Of a stretch of DNA of 64,000 bases, positions 18,500 through 26,570 are shown one piece after another. How positions within the stretch are numbered: position 1 is the stretch's first letter; every line of letters starts with the position of its first letter. The position numbers were made by a program, and so were the translations under genes. Where the stretch lies: positions 372,001-436,000 of the forward strand of contig NZ_JADYVE010000001.1 in NCBI RefSeq assembly GCF_020193655.1, in the 5' to 3' direction. The notes below the pieces were generated by a model. It made no database searches. It saw only the letters and a program-made list of their open reading frames with translations, and was not told where the DNA came from. The DNA comes from Ensifer sp. IC3342 (GTDB taxonomy: Bacteria > Pseudomonadota > Alphaproteobacteria > Rhizobiales > Rhizobiaceae).

Positions 18500-18611
18500 C
18501 GCACTGATCGACAGGTGCGGCAGGGCGGTCTTCTCCGCAAAAACGATTCCGATTCTTGCACATATGCGATAAGTTCCGCGGCGCTTTGTTCCACGGGGTC
18601 CAGCTACTCGC

Positions 18612-19736
18612 ATGTCCGCATTCTCCCGCTTCACGCCGCTTATCCAGTCTTTGCCAGCAACCATACCCTTCGTCGGGCCTGAAGCGATCGAGCGCCAGCG
18701 CGGCCGCAAGGTTGCCGCGCGCATCGGCGCCAACGAAAGCGGATTCGGCCCGGCAAATTCGGTGCTGCTCGCCATGCAGCAAGCGGCCGGAGAAACCTGG
18801 AAATATGCCGATCCAGAAAATTATGAACTGAGACAGGCCCTCGCCGGCCATCTGGGAATCTCTCCCGCCAACATCGCGGTCGGCGAAGGCATCGACGGCT
18901 TGCTCGGCCAGATCGTCCGCCTCGTGATCGAGCCTGGCATGCCGGTGGTGACCTCGTTCGGTGCCTATCCGACATTCAACTACCATGTCGCCGGACATGG
19001 CGGGCGTCTGGTCACGGTCCCCTATGCCGACGATAGAGAAGACCTCGACGGATTGCTTGCCGCCGTAAAGCGCGAGAATGCACCGCTCGTCTACTTCGCG
19101 AATCCCGACAACCCGATGGGGAGCTGGTGGCCGGCCGATCGAATCGTCGAATTCGCAAACGCCCTGCCCGAAACGACGCTCCTCGTCCTCGACGAAGCCT
19201 ACAGCGAAACTGCGCCGCCGCAGTCGATACCAGCGATCGACAGTTTGATCGACAAACCGAATGTCATACGCACGCGCACTTTTTCCAAGGCCTATGGGCT
19301 CGCCGGGGCGCGCGTCGGTTATGCGCTTGCAACGCCCGGCACGGCTGCGGCGTTCGACAAGATTCGCAATCATTTCGGGATGAACCGTGTCGGCATCGCC
19401 GCAGCGATTGCTGCCCTTGCCGATCAGCATTACCTCAAGCAGGTCATCGCCAAAATAGCGGCGTCGCGCGACCGAATCTCTCAGATTGCGCACGACAGCG
19501 GGCTGCAGCCATTGCCATCCGCCACAAATTTCGTGGCCATCGACTGCGGACGGGACGCGATCTATGCGCGGGCGATCGTCGACCGGCTGATGAGCGACTA
19601 CGGTGTTTTCATCCGCATGCCGGGCGTTGCCCCGCTCAATCGCTGCATTCGGGTCAGCACCGGACCCGAAGCTGAGATGGGCCTGCTCGAAGAGGCCCTG
19701 CCCGCCGTTCTCAGGATTCTCGCGGCAGGTAGCTGA
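18612..19736 (+). CDS. HisC-like PLP-dependent aminotransferase
   Basis: A 374-residue fold-type I aminotransferase of the histidinol-phosphate aminotransferase group. The substrate-side motif FANPDNPMGSWWP, the cofactor-binding VLDEAYSE, and the Schiff-base lysine in RTFSKAYGLAGARVGYAL are clear, as is IRVSTGPEAEM near the C-terminus. Rhizobia often carry more than one HisC-like enzyme; this one could act on histidinol phosphate, aromatic acids or another amine. No his genes are adjacent, so the substrate stays open. It is convergent with the Sel1-type gene, with a hairpin between. Confidence 0.88.
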   Translation: MSAFSRFTPLIQSLPATIPFVGPEAIERQRGRKVAARIGANESGFGPANSVLLAMQQAAGETWKYADPENYELRQALAGHLGISPANIAVGEGIDGLLGQIVRLVIEPGMPVVTSFGAYPTFNYHVAGHGGRLVTVPYADDREDLDGLLAAVKRENAPLVYFANPDNPMGSWWPADRIVEFANALPETTLLVLDEAYSETAPPQSIPAIDSLIDKPNVIRTRTFSKAYGLAGARVGYALATPGTAAAFDKIRNHFGMNRVGIAAAIAALADQHYLKQVIAKIAASRDRISQIAHDSGLQPLPSATNFVAIDCGRDAIYARAIVDRLMSDYGVFIRMPGVAPLNRCIRVSTGPEAEMGLLEEALPAVLRILAAGS

Positions 19737-19744
19737 CACTGCGG

Positions 19745-19768
19745 TTGCGCGTCTTGTCAGACGCGCAA
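19745..19768 (+). terminator. Hairpin between convergent genes
   Basis: TTGCGCGTCT and AGACGCGCAA form a perfect 10-bp stem with a TGTC loop, immediately after the aminotransferase stop. The core resembles the GCGCGTCT...AGACGCGC block of the dispersed repeat and may be a decayed copy serving as terminator. Confidence 0.55.
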
Positions 19769-19782
19769 AGGATGCGCGTTTA

Positions 19783-20049
19783 TCAATGTACCGTCATCCA
19801 TTCACGGGCGGCACGCAGCGCGGCGGCAAGATCGGTCTTGCTCATCGTTGCCGCAAGGTCGGCGCGCAAGTCCGCAGCGCGGTCGGATCCCTTGATGGCG
19901 GCAATGTTCAGCCACTTGTGGGCAGCGACGAGATCGACCGGCCGGCCACGGCCCGTCGCATAGGCTAGGCCCATTTCACAAAGCGCGTCCGCGCGGTTTT
20001 CGCCACCCATAGCGGCATCCGAAGCGATTTGCATGTCAAAGCGTGCCAT
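19783..20049 (-). CDS. Small Sel1/TPR-type protein (88 aa)
   Basis: An 88-residue cytoplasmic protein beginning MARFDMQIASDAAMGGENRA. The segment ALCEMGLAYATGRGRPVDLV, then AHKWLNIAAIKGSDRAA, matches a Sel1-like helical repeat (A-x-x-x-LG-x-x-Y-x-x-G-x-G-V--D...A--W---AA--G). One full repeat plus flanking helices is present. Such proteins usually scaffold protein contacts. The start at 20049 is chosen over an upstream codon at 20127 because the upstream residues lack repeat character; GGGA lies about 10 bp before it. Its partner is unknown. Confidence 0.75.
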   Translation of the reverse strand: MARFDMQIASDAAMGGENRADALCEMGLAYATGRGRPVDLVAAHKWLNIAAIKGSDRAADLRADLAATMSKTDLAAALRAAREWMTVH

Positions 20050-20631
20050 TGTCGTGTCCCTGTCTTGCCTGGTTGATCCGGCTGAAGCGGCCCGCCCTCT
20101 CGGGCGGACCTTGCTCCAGATCAGCATTTATTTGGTCCCTGTTTCGTCGCGCCTCTTCGCGGGCTTTCCGAAAGTGCACCGTCTTTTGCAGTGTCGCTTT
20201 CGGCGGTCCGGCGGGGTTGTTCTCTCCGCTCGTCTTATGGGTTCGAGTATGCCCAACCGCCTTCAACGCTCGCTTAAAATGCATGCTTAATTTGACGCAA
20301 ACAAAGTTCAAACGCTTGGTAAATTTGAGTTTTCATTAAGCATCGGATCGCCTGGAACAGCGCGTATTTGTCTCAAAATTTACGAAATATTCAGCCGCGG
20401 ATTTCAACCAATCGCTAACCACACAAACAGCATCGACCGACCGCGCATCGATTTTTGTTGTCTCTCGCCGGCTCTGGACGACTGGCAAACCATAGACCGG
20501 TAAGGCTGCATATATTTACCTTTACGTGCGCGTAAGATACGTTTGCGCCGGCGGCCGGAGACCGCTTGAGGAGTCTCAGGTGGGTCGGTACACGATACTA
20601 TGCCGGCCGGCATTCTTATTGGAGGAATTGA
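20050..20631. other. 582-bp intergenic region
   Basis: Lies between the divergent Sel1-type (minus) and DUF2147 (plus) genes and must hold both promoters. It is AT-richer at about 20280-20400. Open frames here have no recognisable motifs. Nothing further is supported. Confidence 0.5.
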
Positions 20632-20970
20632 ATGATTCGCACATTGCTCATCGCATCGGCCATTGCCTGCACCACGGCCTCGGTCCTTGCCGCAGAACCG
20701 ATCGTCGGCAACTGGAAGACGGCGAGCGGCGCCACGGCCGAAATCGCGCCATGCGGCGGCGCTTACTGCATCACTTTGAAAACCGGGAAGCATGCTGGCA
20801 AGCGCATCGGCAATCTCACCGGAACCGACGGCAGCTACAACGGAGAAATCACCGATCCGGAAAACGACAAGACCTATAGCGGTTCGGGCGCCGTCAACGG
20901 CAATTCTCTAAAGATGAAGGGCTGTGTGCTGAAGGTGCTCTGCAAATCGCAGACCTGGACGCGGCTTTAG
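20632..20970 (+). CDS. DUF2147 exported protein
   Basis: A 112-residue secreted protein of the DUF2147 family. It begins with a signal peptide MIRTLLIASAIACTTASVLA, then PIVGNWKTASGATAEIAPCG, GSYNGEITDPENDKTYSGSG and the C-terminal CVLKVLCKSQTWTRL with paired cysteines. DUF2147 proteins are small periplasmic lipocalin-like barrels of unknown function. An excellent GGAGG lies 7 bp before the ATG. Confidence 0.88.
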   Translation: MIRTLLIASAIACTTASVLAAEPIVGNWKTASGATAEIAPCGGAYCITLKTGKHAGKRIGNLTGTDGSYNGEITDPENDKTYSGSGAVNGNSLKMKGCVLKVLCKSQTWTRL

Positions 20971-21298
20971 CTCTCGCTAGGCTCTGAGAATGGGAACTGC
21001 CGGGTCCTCTGCCGAAGGGCAGCCCGGCGGTGTCTCCGGGAAGAAATCCAATCATCTGACAGAATAATTTTATTCGGGCTCGAAATGGCCTACAGCGCTG
21101 CGCGTCTTTTGAGACGCGCGAAGGTCGCTTTAGCACTTTGAATCGCCGGATGATTCCTCAAATCGATTCCGCTTTGTGGAATCATGCAGTAGAAGCGACT
21201 CGCAATCTGATGTGGTCTCATGAGGATTTCGAGCATTCCCCCGGTATCCGTCAGCATCAGAGATTTGAATAAAGAATTGAGCATGCTGAGGAATGTCG
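20971..21298. other. Intergenic region with repeat copy C
   Basis: 328 bp holding a nested hairpin about 20999-21028 (GCCGGG/CCCGGC around CTGCC/GGCAG, no T-run), repeat copy C at 21088-21196 and the upstream region of the next gene. Confidence 0.5.
21088..21196. repeat. Dispersed mosaic repeat, copy C (full)
   Basis: The fullest copy: GCCTACAGCGCTGCGCGTCT, TTTGAGACGCGCGAAGGTCG, then TAGCACTTTGAATCGCCGG and a second palindrome TGATTCC...GGAATCATGCAGTAG. It shows both blocks in the opposite orientation to copy A. Confidence 0.85.
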
Positions 21299-22105
21299 AT
21301 GGAAGCAAAAGCTGTTGAAGCGATACTTTCCGAATATGAAGCGGTGGCCCTGATCGCCAACAGTGAAAGCGTAGACATCGATGCGGCCCTGCGCGCCCTT
21401 CCGGAGCGAACGCTGTATGTCTTTTTCAACGGGTGCGCAAAAGTGCTGGCTCGTCCGTTCGAGAAGGACGCCATACTTTGTCAGCGCCTCATCAGCGGCG
21501 GCACGCGTTTCCTGACTTCACAGAAGCATGTGGATCGCGCGCGTGCACTCTTCTCGCGGCCCTTGAAGGCTGAGGTTGGCGTTCTTGCCGAGCGCGGAGC
21601 ACTGGAAGGAGCGCCTCATATAGCGGCACCGCGCAAGAGCGCGCTCGTGCAATATACATTGGATTTCGATTATGAGTTCGGCTCGCTGTACACGGTCGGG
21701 CGGATGCCGACGACCGGTTTTGCCGTTGCCCTATGGCTGCTCGAGAAGGCGCCGCATGCAAACGTCTTCCTCTGTGGGTTCACCGGCGCCGCGGGAGCCC
21801 GATTCGACATTATTGTGGAGCATGACTGGACCTTCGAACAAATCATGCTGCGGTGCTTTGTGAAGCGCGGCCGCATTCAATTCTTCGAGGAGAGCGCCAG
21901 CAAGCCGGCTGGCGCCCTGGAGTGCATCCGCGCCCATTTTCCGGATCTCAGCGAGACGACGATAGCGCTCATTGCATCCAACGTTCTCGCAAACCGTCAT
22001 ACGGCTGTGGAACGCCAAGTCGCGAAACTCTGGGCGACGACAAAGCTGCAGCGCCGGATCCGCGCGTTTTTCAAGCGCATTAGGCTTAGGTACGGCCAGC
22101 GTTGA
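21299..22105 (+). CDS. Putative glycosyltransferase, GT29-like
   Basis: A 268-residue protein not confidently recognised. Its C-terminal half carries MPTTGFAVALWLLE, then VFLCGFTG and EHDWTFEQ, which recall the sialyltransferase motifs of family GT29 (P-[ST]-T-G ... Y/L-G-F ... H-x-x-x-E). An N-terminal LYVFFNGCAKVL strand could be part of a Rossmann-like domain. No signal peptide or membrane helix is clear, and the extreme C-terminus is strongly basic. The start at 21299 is preferred to ATG 21293 because GAGG sits 1 bp from the latter but 7 bp from the former. The neighbouring genes give no hint of substrate. Confidence 0.5.
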   Translation: MEAKAVEAILSEYEAVALIANSESVDIDAALRALPERTLYVFFNGCAKVLARPFEKDAILCQRLISGGTRFLTSQKHVDRARALFSRPLKAEVGVLAERGALEGAPHIAAPRKSALVQYTLDFDYEFGSLYTVGRMPTTGFAVALWLLEKAPHANVFLCGFTGAAGARFDIIVEHDWTFEQIMLRCFVKRGRIQFFEESASKPAGALECIRAHFPDLSETTIALIASNVLANRHTAVERQVAKLWATTKLQRRIRAFFKRIRLRYGQR

Positions 22106-22117
22106 AGGTTCAGGTTT

Positions 22118-22148
22118 ATGATTTCAGGTCGATTCGACCTGAAATCAT
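22118..22148. repeat. Perfect 31-bp palindrome
   Basis: Two 15-bp arms, ATGATTTCAGGTCGA and TCGACCTGAAATCAT, around one base. It lies between the putative glycosyltransferase stop and the end of the convergent glutathione transferase gene. Related to 17769-17798. Confidence 0.8.
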
Positions 22149-22154
22149 CGTGGT

Positions 22155-22856
22155 CTAACGTGCCCGTTGCCCAAACAGGATCTTTTGCGCCTCCTCGTCC
22201 TCGGCGAGGCTCTTCTGACGGGCGCGCTCTTCCTTGCCCACTTCGATCGCCTTCTGAACGGCAGGCCGTGAAAGCATCGCCTCGAACCAGCGCTTCAGAT
22301 GCGGGAAGTCATTCAGGTCCTGCCCTTGATTCTCGTGCGGGATCACCCAGCCGATACAGGCCATGTCGGCAATCGAGTAGTCGCCAGCCAGGAACGGCCG
22401 GTCGGCGAGGCGCTTGTTCATCACGCCATAGAGACGGTTAGCCTCGTTCGTATAGCGATTGATCGCGTATTCGATCTTCTCGGGCGCATATTGGCGGAAA
22501 TGATGGGCCTGTCCCGCCATGGGACCGAGGCCGCCCATCTGCCAGAAGAGCCATTGATCGACTTCGACGCGGGATCGTTCGTCGGCAGGATAGAACTTCC
22601 CGTATTTGCGGCCGAGATATTGCAGGATCGCCCCCGACTCGAACACCGAGATCGGCTGACCGCCGGGGCCATCAGGATCGATGATCGCCGGCATTCTGTT
22701 ATTGGGTGCGATCTTCAGGAAATCCGGAGCGAACTGTTCGCCTCGCCCGATATTGACGTATTTGACCACGTAGGGAACGCCGAGTTCCTCCAACATGATC
22801 GTGATTTTCCACCCGTTTGGGGTCGGCCAGTAATAAAGCTCGATCGGAGCAGCCAT
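22155..22856 (-). CDS. Glutathione S-transferase, YfcG/Ure2-like
   Basis: A 233-residue cytosolic glutathione transferase. The thioredoxin-like N-terminal domain begins IELYYWPTPNGWKITIMLEE, followed by NNRMPAIIDPDG with the cis-proline and the glutathione-binding FESGAILQYLG. The all-helical C-terminal domain includes FLAGDYSIADMACIGWV. The TPNGWK segment, with Asn near the active site, is typical of nu-class enzymes such as YfcG, which act as disulfide-bond oxidoreductases. The upstream region carries the divergent small-protein genes. Confidence 0.93.
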   Translation of the reverse strand: MAAPIELYYWPTPNGWKITIMLEELGVPYVVKYVNIGRGEQFAPDFLKIAPNNRMPAIIDPDGPGGQPISVFESGAILQYLGRKYGKFYPADERSRVEVDQWLFWQMGGLGPMAGQAHHFRQYAPEKIEYAINRYTNEANRLYGVMNKRLADRPFLAGDYSIADMACIGWVIPHENQGQDLNDFPHLKRWFEAMLSRPAVQKAIEVGKEERARQKSLAEDEEAQKILFGQRAR

Positions 22857-23034
22857 CCTGTTTCTCCTGAGGTTGCAAGAGTTAACACGTAGGCACGCCC
22901 GCCGCCGCCGACAAGACTGGCAAAATTCACGAACATGAACCGGAGATGAACGGACATCTCAGCATCAATTCAGTTTGGTTGTGAGAAAAGACGATCGATC
23001 GATTTTAACGTGCCTCCAGCTAACGGACAGAACC

Positions 23035-23208
23035 ATGGATATTCTCGCTCGGCGCCTCACCATCATCAGCGTGCTGATGGTTGTCTTCGCTATGACGCTC
23101 GCTGCCGCGGTCAGTGCCGATACGCAGCGCCGCCGCCAAAACACCTATCTCGGCTCACTGACCGACTGCACCGCCCACACGGCCCAATATTGCCAGGCCA
23201 AGCTCTAG
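23035..23208 (+). CDS. Hypothetical small exported protein (57 aa)
   Basis: A short frame encoding MDILARRLTIISVLMVVFAM followed by a signal-like AAAVSA and a 27-residue tail with two cysteines (LTDCTAHTAQYCQAKL). It looks like a small exported protein with a possible single disulfide. The ribosome-binding site (GGAC, about 8 bp upstream) is weak. No family is recognised. It lies divergent to the glutathione transferase gene. Confidence 0.4.
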   Translation: MDILARRLTIISVLMVVFAMTLAAAVSADTQRRRQNTYLGSLTDCTAHTAQYCQAKL

Positions 23209-23266
23209 ATTCTTGCATCTACAATTCCGGACAGAAAACCTGGAATTGCTCCAAGGGAACCAAAAA

Positions 23267-23440
23267 ATGGCCGCTCTCGCCACTTCCGCCATTCTCTCGC
23301 TCCGGGTCCTGATACTCACGAGTCTGCTGATGGCGCCGATCGGGGCGGTCGCCTACACCAAGGCTGCGGGCCTCGGCATCGGCAAGAATGGTGCCGGCCT
23401 CGTCCTCTTCGTGACGCTTCAGCGTCAGGCGATGAGCTGA
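23267..23440 (+). CDS. Hypothetical small hydrophobic protein (57 aa)
   Basis: Begins [20 protein letters not shown], with two hydrophobic stretches separated by [17 protein letters not shown] lies 7 bp before the ATG. No family is recognised. The frame ends 71 bp before the broken ynfA-type gene. Codon usage cannot be judged reliably at this size, so the call is tentative. Confidence 0.3.
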   Translation: MAALATSAILSLRVLILTSLLMAPIGAVAYTKAAGLGIGKNGAGLVLFVTLQRQAMS

Positions 23441-23511
23441 TCACACAAGCCCACTGCCCTCTTGCGCCTGGTTTGAAATTCGGATCCTTTCCCATGAAAG
23501 GATCGGAACTC

Positions 23512-23832
23512 ATGCCGGCGTCCGCCATCTATCTCCTCGCGGTTCTTGCCGAAATTGCCGGGTGCTTTGCCTTCTGGGCATGGCTCAAACTTGGCAAATC
23601 CGTCTGGTGACTTGTGCCCGGCATGGGCTCGCTCGCACTTCTTGCCTGGCTCCTGACGATGATCGACTCGGCCGCCGCGGGTCGCGCCTATGCCGCCTAT
23701 GGTGGCGTCTATATCGCCGCTTCGCTCGCCTGGCTCTGGCTGGCAGAGGGTGTGCGCCCGGACCGGTGGGACGTGACCGGCGTCGCGGTGGCACTCACCG
23801 GCAGCGCGATCATACTCGCCGGTCCGCGCTGA
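23512..23832 (+). pseudogene. ynfA-type (UPF0060) gene with in-frame TGA
   Basis: The frame from ATG 23512 reads [32 protein letters not shown], then TGA (23608-23610), then [40 protein letters not shown] and ends AIILAGPR. This is a complete UPF0060/YnfA four-helix membrane protein of 106 residues apart from the stop. The family normally has a W just before LVPG, so a single TGG-to-TGA change explains the break; no frame change is needed. Restarting at GTG 23614 could make a 72-residue fragment lacking the first helix. YnfA proteins are small membrane proteins of unclear function, sometimes described as efflux-like. A sequencing error should be excluded. Confidence 0.75.
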
Positions 23833-23992
23833 CTTCAGCAAGCGAGAACGGGAAGATCAGGCGTATCGGATTCAATTGGCTTTCGATTCCAGACAGTTAA
23901 AGCAAGGCCGCGGCGGAAGACGGCTCCACAATTTTCCAGATCCCGCTCTATCTTGTCGTTTGCTTGTCAGAAGCCGCTGCCTATAATGCGAC

Positions 23993-25495
23993 ATGAACAA
24001 ACGAATCTCTTCAAACTCCGTTCTCTCCATCGCAACCCCTGAACCATTCGAGCCGCATCTCTTCGAGGATCCGGCCGAGGCCGTCGATTGCCTGGAAGCC
24101 ATTTACGAACGCAACACCCGCTTCCTCCGCGAGGCTTTCGAAGGGCTTGGAAAGAGCGATGCGCCGCTCACCCGGTTCCGTGCCTGCTATCCGCAGGTCA
24201 GCATCGAGACGAGCAGCTTCGGCCACGTCGATTCCAGGCTTTCCTTTGGATATGTCAGTGCGCCCGGTGTCTACACGACCACGATCACCCGACCAAAGCT
24301 CTTTCGCCACTATCTGAAGGAGCAACTCGGACACCTGATGCGCAACCACGGCGTGGGCGTCACCGTATCCGAATCGTCGACTCCGATACCGTTGCATTTC
24401 GCCTTCGGCGAGGGTGCTCATGTCGAGGCATCGGCCGCAGAGACCATCGACATTCCGCTGCGCGACCTGTTCGACGCGCCTGACCTGACGACGACCGACG
24501 ACGAGATCGCCAACGGGTCCTATGAGCCGGGCCCCGGCGAGCCCTCGCCGCTTGCTCCGTTCACTGCGCAACGAATCGATTATTCGCTGGCCCGCCTCAG
24601 CCACTACACGGCGAGCAGCCCCACGCATTTCCAAAACTTCGTGCTCTTCACGAACTATCAGTTTTATGTCGACGAGTTTTGCGCCTGGGCCCGTAAGCAG
24701 ATGGCAGAGGGCGGCAACGGCTACACCGCTTTCGTCGAGCCCGGCAACATCGTGACACCCGCAGGTGCCAACAGGCCGGATGCCGACTATACCCTCGGCC
24801 GCCTCCCCCAGATGCCAGCCTACCACCTGAAAAAGAAAGGGCACGGCGGCATCAGCATGGTCAACATCGGTGTCGGCCCGTCCAACGCCAAGACGATCAC
24901 CGACCATATCGCCGTGCTGCGCCCACATGTCTGGCTTATGCTTGGTCATTGCGCCGGCCTCAGAAACAGCCAGCGCCTCGGCGACTACGTGCTGGCGCAT
25001 GCCTATATGCGCGAGGACCACGTGCTCGACGACGATCTGCCGGTCTGGATTCCGCTGCCGGCGCTCGCGGAAGTGCAGGTTGCGTTGCAGGACGCCGTTG
25101 CCGAGGTGACAGGTTACAAGGGCTACGACCTCAAGCAGATCATGCGCACGGGCACGGTCGCGACGATCGACAACCGCAACTGGGAACTGCGGGACCAGCG
25201 CGGCCCCGTCAAGCGCCTGTCGCAGGCGCGCGCAATCGCGCTCGACATGGAGTCGGCGACAATCGCGGCCAATGGCTTCCGCTTCCGTGTGCCTTACGGC
25301 ACGCTGCTCTGCGTATCGGACAAGCCGCTGCATGGTGAACTGAAGCTGCCCGGCATGGCGAGCGCCTTTTACCGGACGCAGATCAGCCAGCATCTGAAGA
25401 TCGGGATCCTGGCTCTGCAGAAGCTCGCAGCTATGCCGCCGGAGAAATTGCATTCGCGCAAGCTCAGAAGCTTCTACGAGACCTCGTTCCAGTAG
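23993..25495 (+). CDS. amn: AMP nucleosidase
   Basis: Amn hydrolyses AMP to adenine and ribose 5-phosphate and helps set purine nucleotide levels. The 500-residue protein has an N-terminal Amn-specific domain (about 1-170) and a C-terminal nucleoside-phosphorylase-like domain. Visible motifs include YFLRxxR-type AIYERNTRFLREAFEG, FTNYQFYVDEF, SMVNIGVGPSNAKTITDHIA, WLMLGHCAGLRNSQRLGDYV and the C-terminal DMESATIAANGFRFRVPYGT containing the purine-site E and active Asp. Length matches E. coli Amn (484) closely. Its stop is one base from the stop of the convergent UPF0104 gene. Confidence 0.94.
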   Translation: MNKRISSNSVLSIATPEPFEPHLFEDPAEAVDCLEAIYERNTRFLREAFEGLGKSDAPLTRFRACYPQVSIETSSFGHVDSRLSFGYVSAPGVYTTTITRPKLFRHYLKEQLGHLMRNHGVGVTVSESSTPIPLHFAFGEGAHVEASAAETIDIPLRDLFDAPDLTTTDDEIANGSYEPGPGEPSPLAPFTAQRIDYSLARLSHYTASSPTHFQNFVLFTNYQFYVDEFCAWARKQMAEGGNGYTAFVEPGNIVTPAGANRPDADYTLGRLPQMPAYHLKKKGHGGISMVNIGVGPSNAKTITDHIAVLRPHVWLMLGHCAGLRNSQRLGDYVLAHAYMREDHVLDDDLPVWIPLPALAEVQVALQDAVAEVTGYKGYDLKQIMRTGTVATIDNRNWELRDQRGPVKRLSQARAIALDMESATIAANGFRFRVPYGTLLCVSDKPLHGELKLPGMASAFYRTQISQHLKIGILALQKLAAMPPEKLHSRKLRSFYETSFQ

Positions 25496-25496
25496 A

Positions 25497-26453
25497 TCAC
25501 GATTTTCGCCGCAACAGGAGCGAAAGCATCGTGCCGGCGACGGCCGACACGATGACGAGCAGGTGCGCGTTGACGCTGGCGCGGCCGAGTAGCTCCAAGG
25601 CAGCGCGATCGCCCGGCGCTCCGAAGGAGATCGCCCCGGCCGCAATCGCAGCCGGATAGGTGCCTGCCCCCGCGGGGGCATGAACCGGCAGGACCGAGGA
25701 GAGCTCGCCGCCAAGGGCACCGCCGAAGCAGGCGGCAAGCGGCACTACCCCCATGATCGCAAGCACCCAGGCGAGAACCACGACCTTGACGCCCCAGTTC
25801 AGCATGGTCATTGCCCATGCACGCAGGAAACCCTGGATGTTATCCGGCAGGCCCGCTTCCACCTCTTCGAGCACGGTCGCAAGTTTCGCCGGCGCCAGGC
25901 GGTGCGCAAGCGTGAGAACCGTTCCCTTCAGGAGAAAGAATGCGAGCGGAGAAAGAAAGGCGAGTGTCCAGGCGAGCCAGGCGATCAATGCATCGCCGCT
26001 TTCGATAACCAGGCCGACCGCGGCGACCGTCAGCAAGGCATGCAGATCGAGCAGCCGCATGACGAGCAGCGCTGAGGTACCATGGACGAGCGGTACCCCG
26101 AATTCGGAGCGCATCAGCAGGGGAAAGCTCGTTTCGCCGGCGCGAAACGGCAACATGATGTTGAGCAGATTGTGGACCTGCGTGACGCGAAACAGAGGCA
26201 GGAACCGCCCTGCGGTATGCTCCGGGAAATAATCGTAGATGCGAAAGCAGCGGATGAAGTAGGTGGAGATCAAGAGGGCGAGTGCGGCAAGCACCGACCA
26301 GGTCCCGATTTCGGCCCACTGGCGCATCAGGGTCGACCAGCCCCAGACCCACTCGACAAAGATCGCGTAAGCCGCGATCGCTGCCACGGAAATCAGGACC
26401 ATGCGGTTGCGTGCAAGCCACGATCGCTGACTGAACTGCCAGTCCGAATTCAT
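25497..26453 (-). CDS. UPF0104/LPG synthase-type membrane protein
   Basis: A 318-residue polytopic inner-membrane protein with about eight hydrophobic segments, of the lysylphosphatidylglycerol synthase membrane-domain/UPF0104 family (YbhN type). Family features are FRVTQVHNLLNIMLPFRAGE (the conserved N-x-x-LP-x-R-x-G-E) near residue 95 and ELSSVLPVHAPAGAGTYPAA. The catalytic aminoacyl-transfer domain is absent, so a lipid-transport or flippase-like role is more likely than LPG synthesis; this is inference. It is divergent from the GT2/GT39 pair, which also handles lipid-linked substrates. Confidence 0.85.
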   Translation of the reverse strand: MNSDWQFSQRSWLARNRMVLISVAAIAAYAIFVEWVWGWSTLMRQWAEIGTWSVLAALALLISTYFIRCFRIYDYFPEHTAGRFLPLFRVTQVHNLLNIMLPFRAGETSFPLLMRSEFGVPLVHGTSALLVMRLLDLHALLTVAAVGLVIESGDALIAWLAWTLAFLSPLAFFLLKGTVLTLAHRLAPAKLATVLEEVEAGLPDNIQGFLRAWAMTMLNWGVKVVVLAWVLAIMGVVPLAACFGGALGGELSSVLPVHAPAGAGTYPAAIAAGAISFGAPGDRAALELLGRASVNAHLLVIVSAVAGTMLSLLLRRKS

Positions 26454-26570
26454 CCGATGCCGATTTCCTGTGCTGAACCACGCGATTCGACGTTGGTTAT
26501 CACCGTTAACTGTGCAAGAAAACCTGCGACAGTACGCCGGAGATCATCCTTGAACCACACTGAAGAACCC

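Noticed and set aside
20340-20460. Possible extracytoplasmic sigma promoter (GGAAC with downstream T-run)
   Set aside because: The -10 element did not match the RpoE2-type consensus at the required spacing.
24011-25738. Very long minus-strand frame (575 codons) opposite amn
   Set aside because: Shadow of the AMP nucleosidase gene, whose own motifs are clear; it also runs into the UPF0104 gene.
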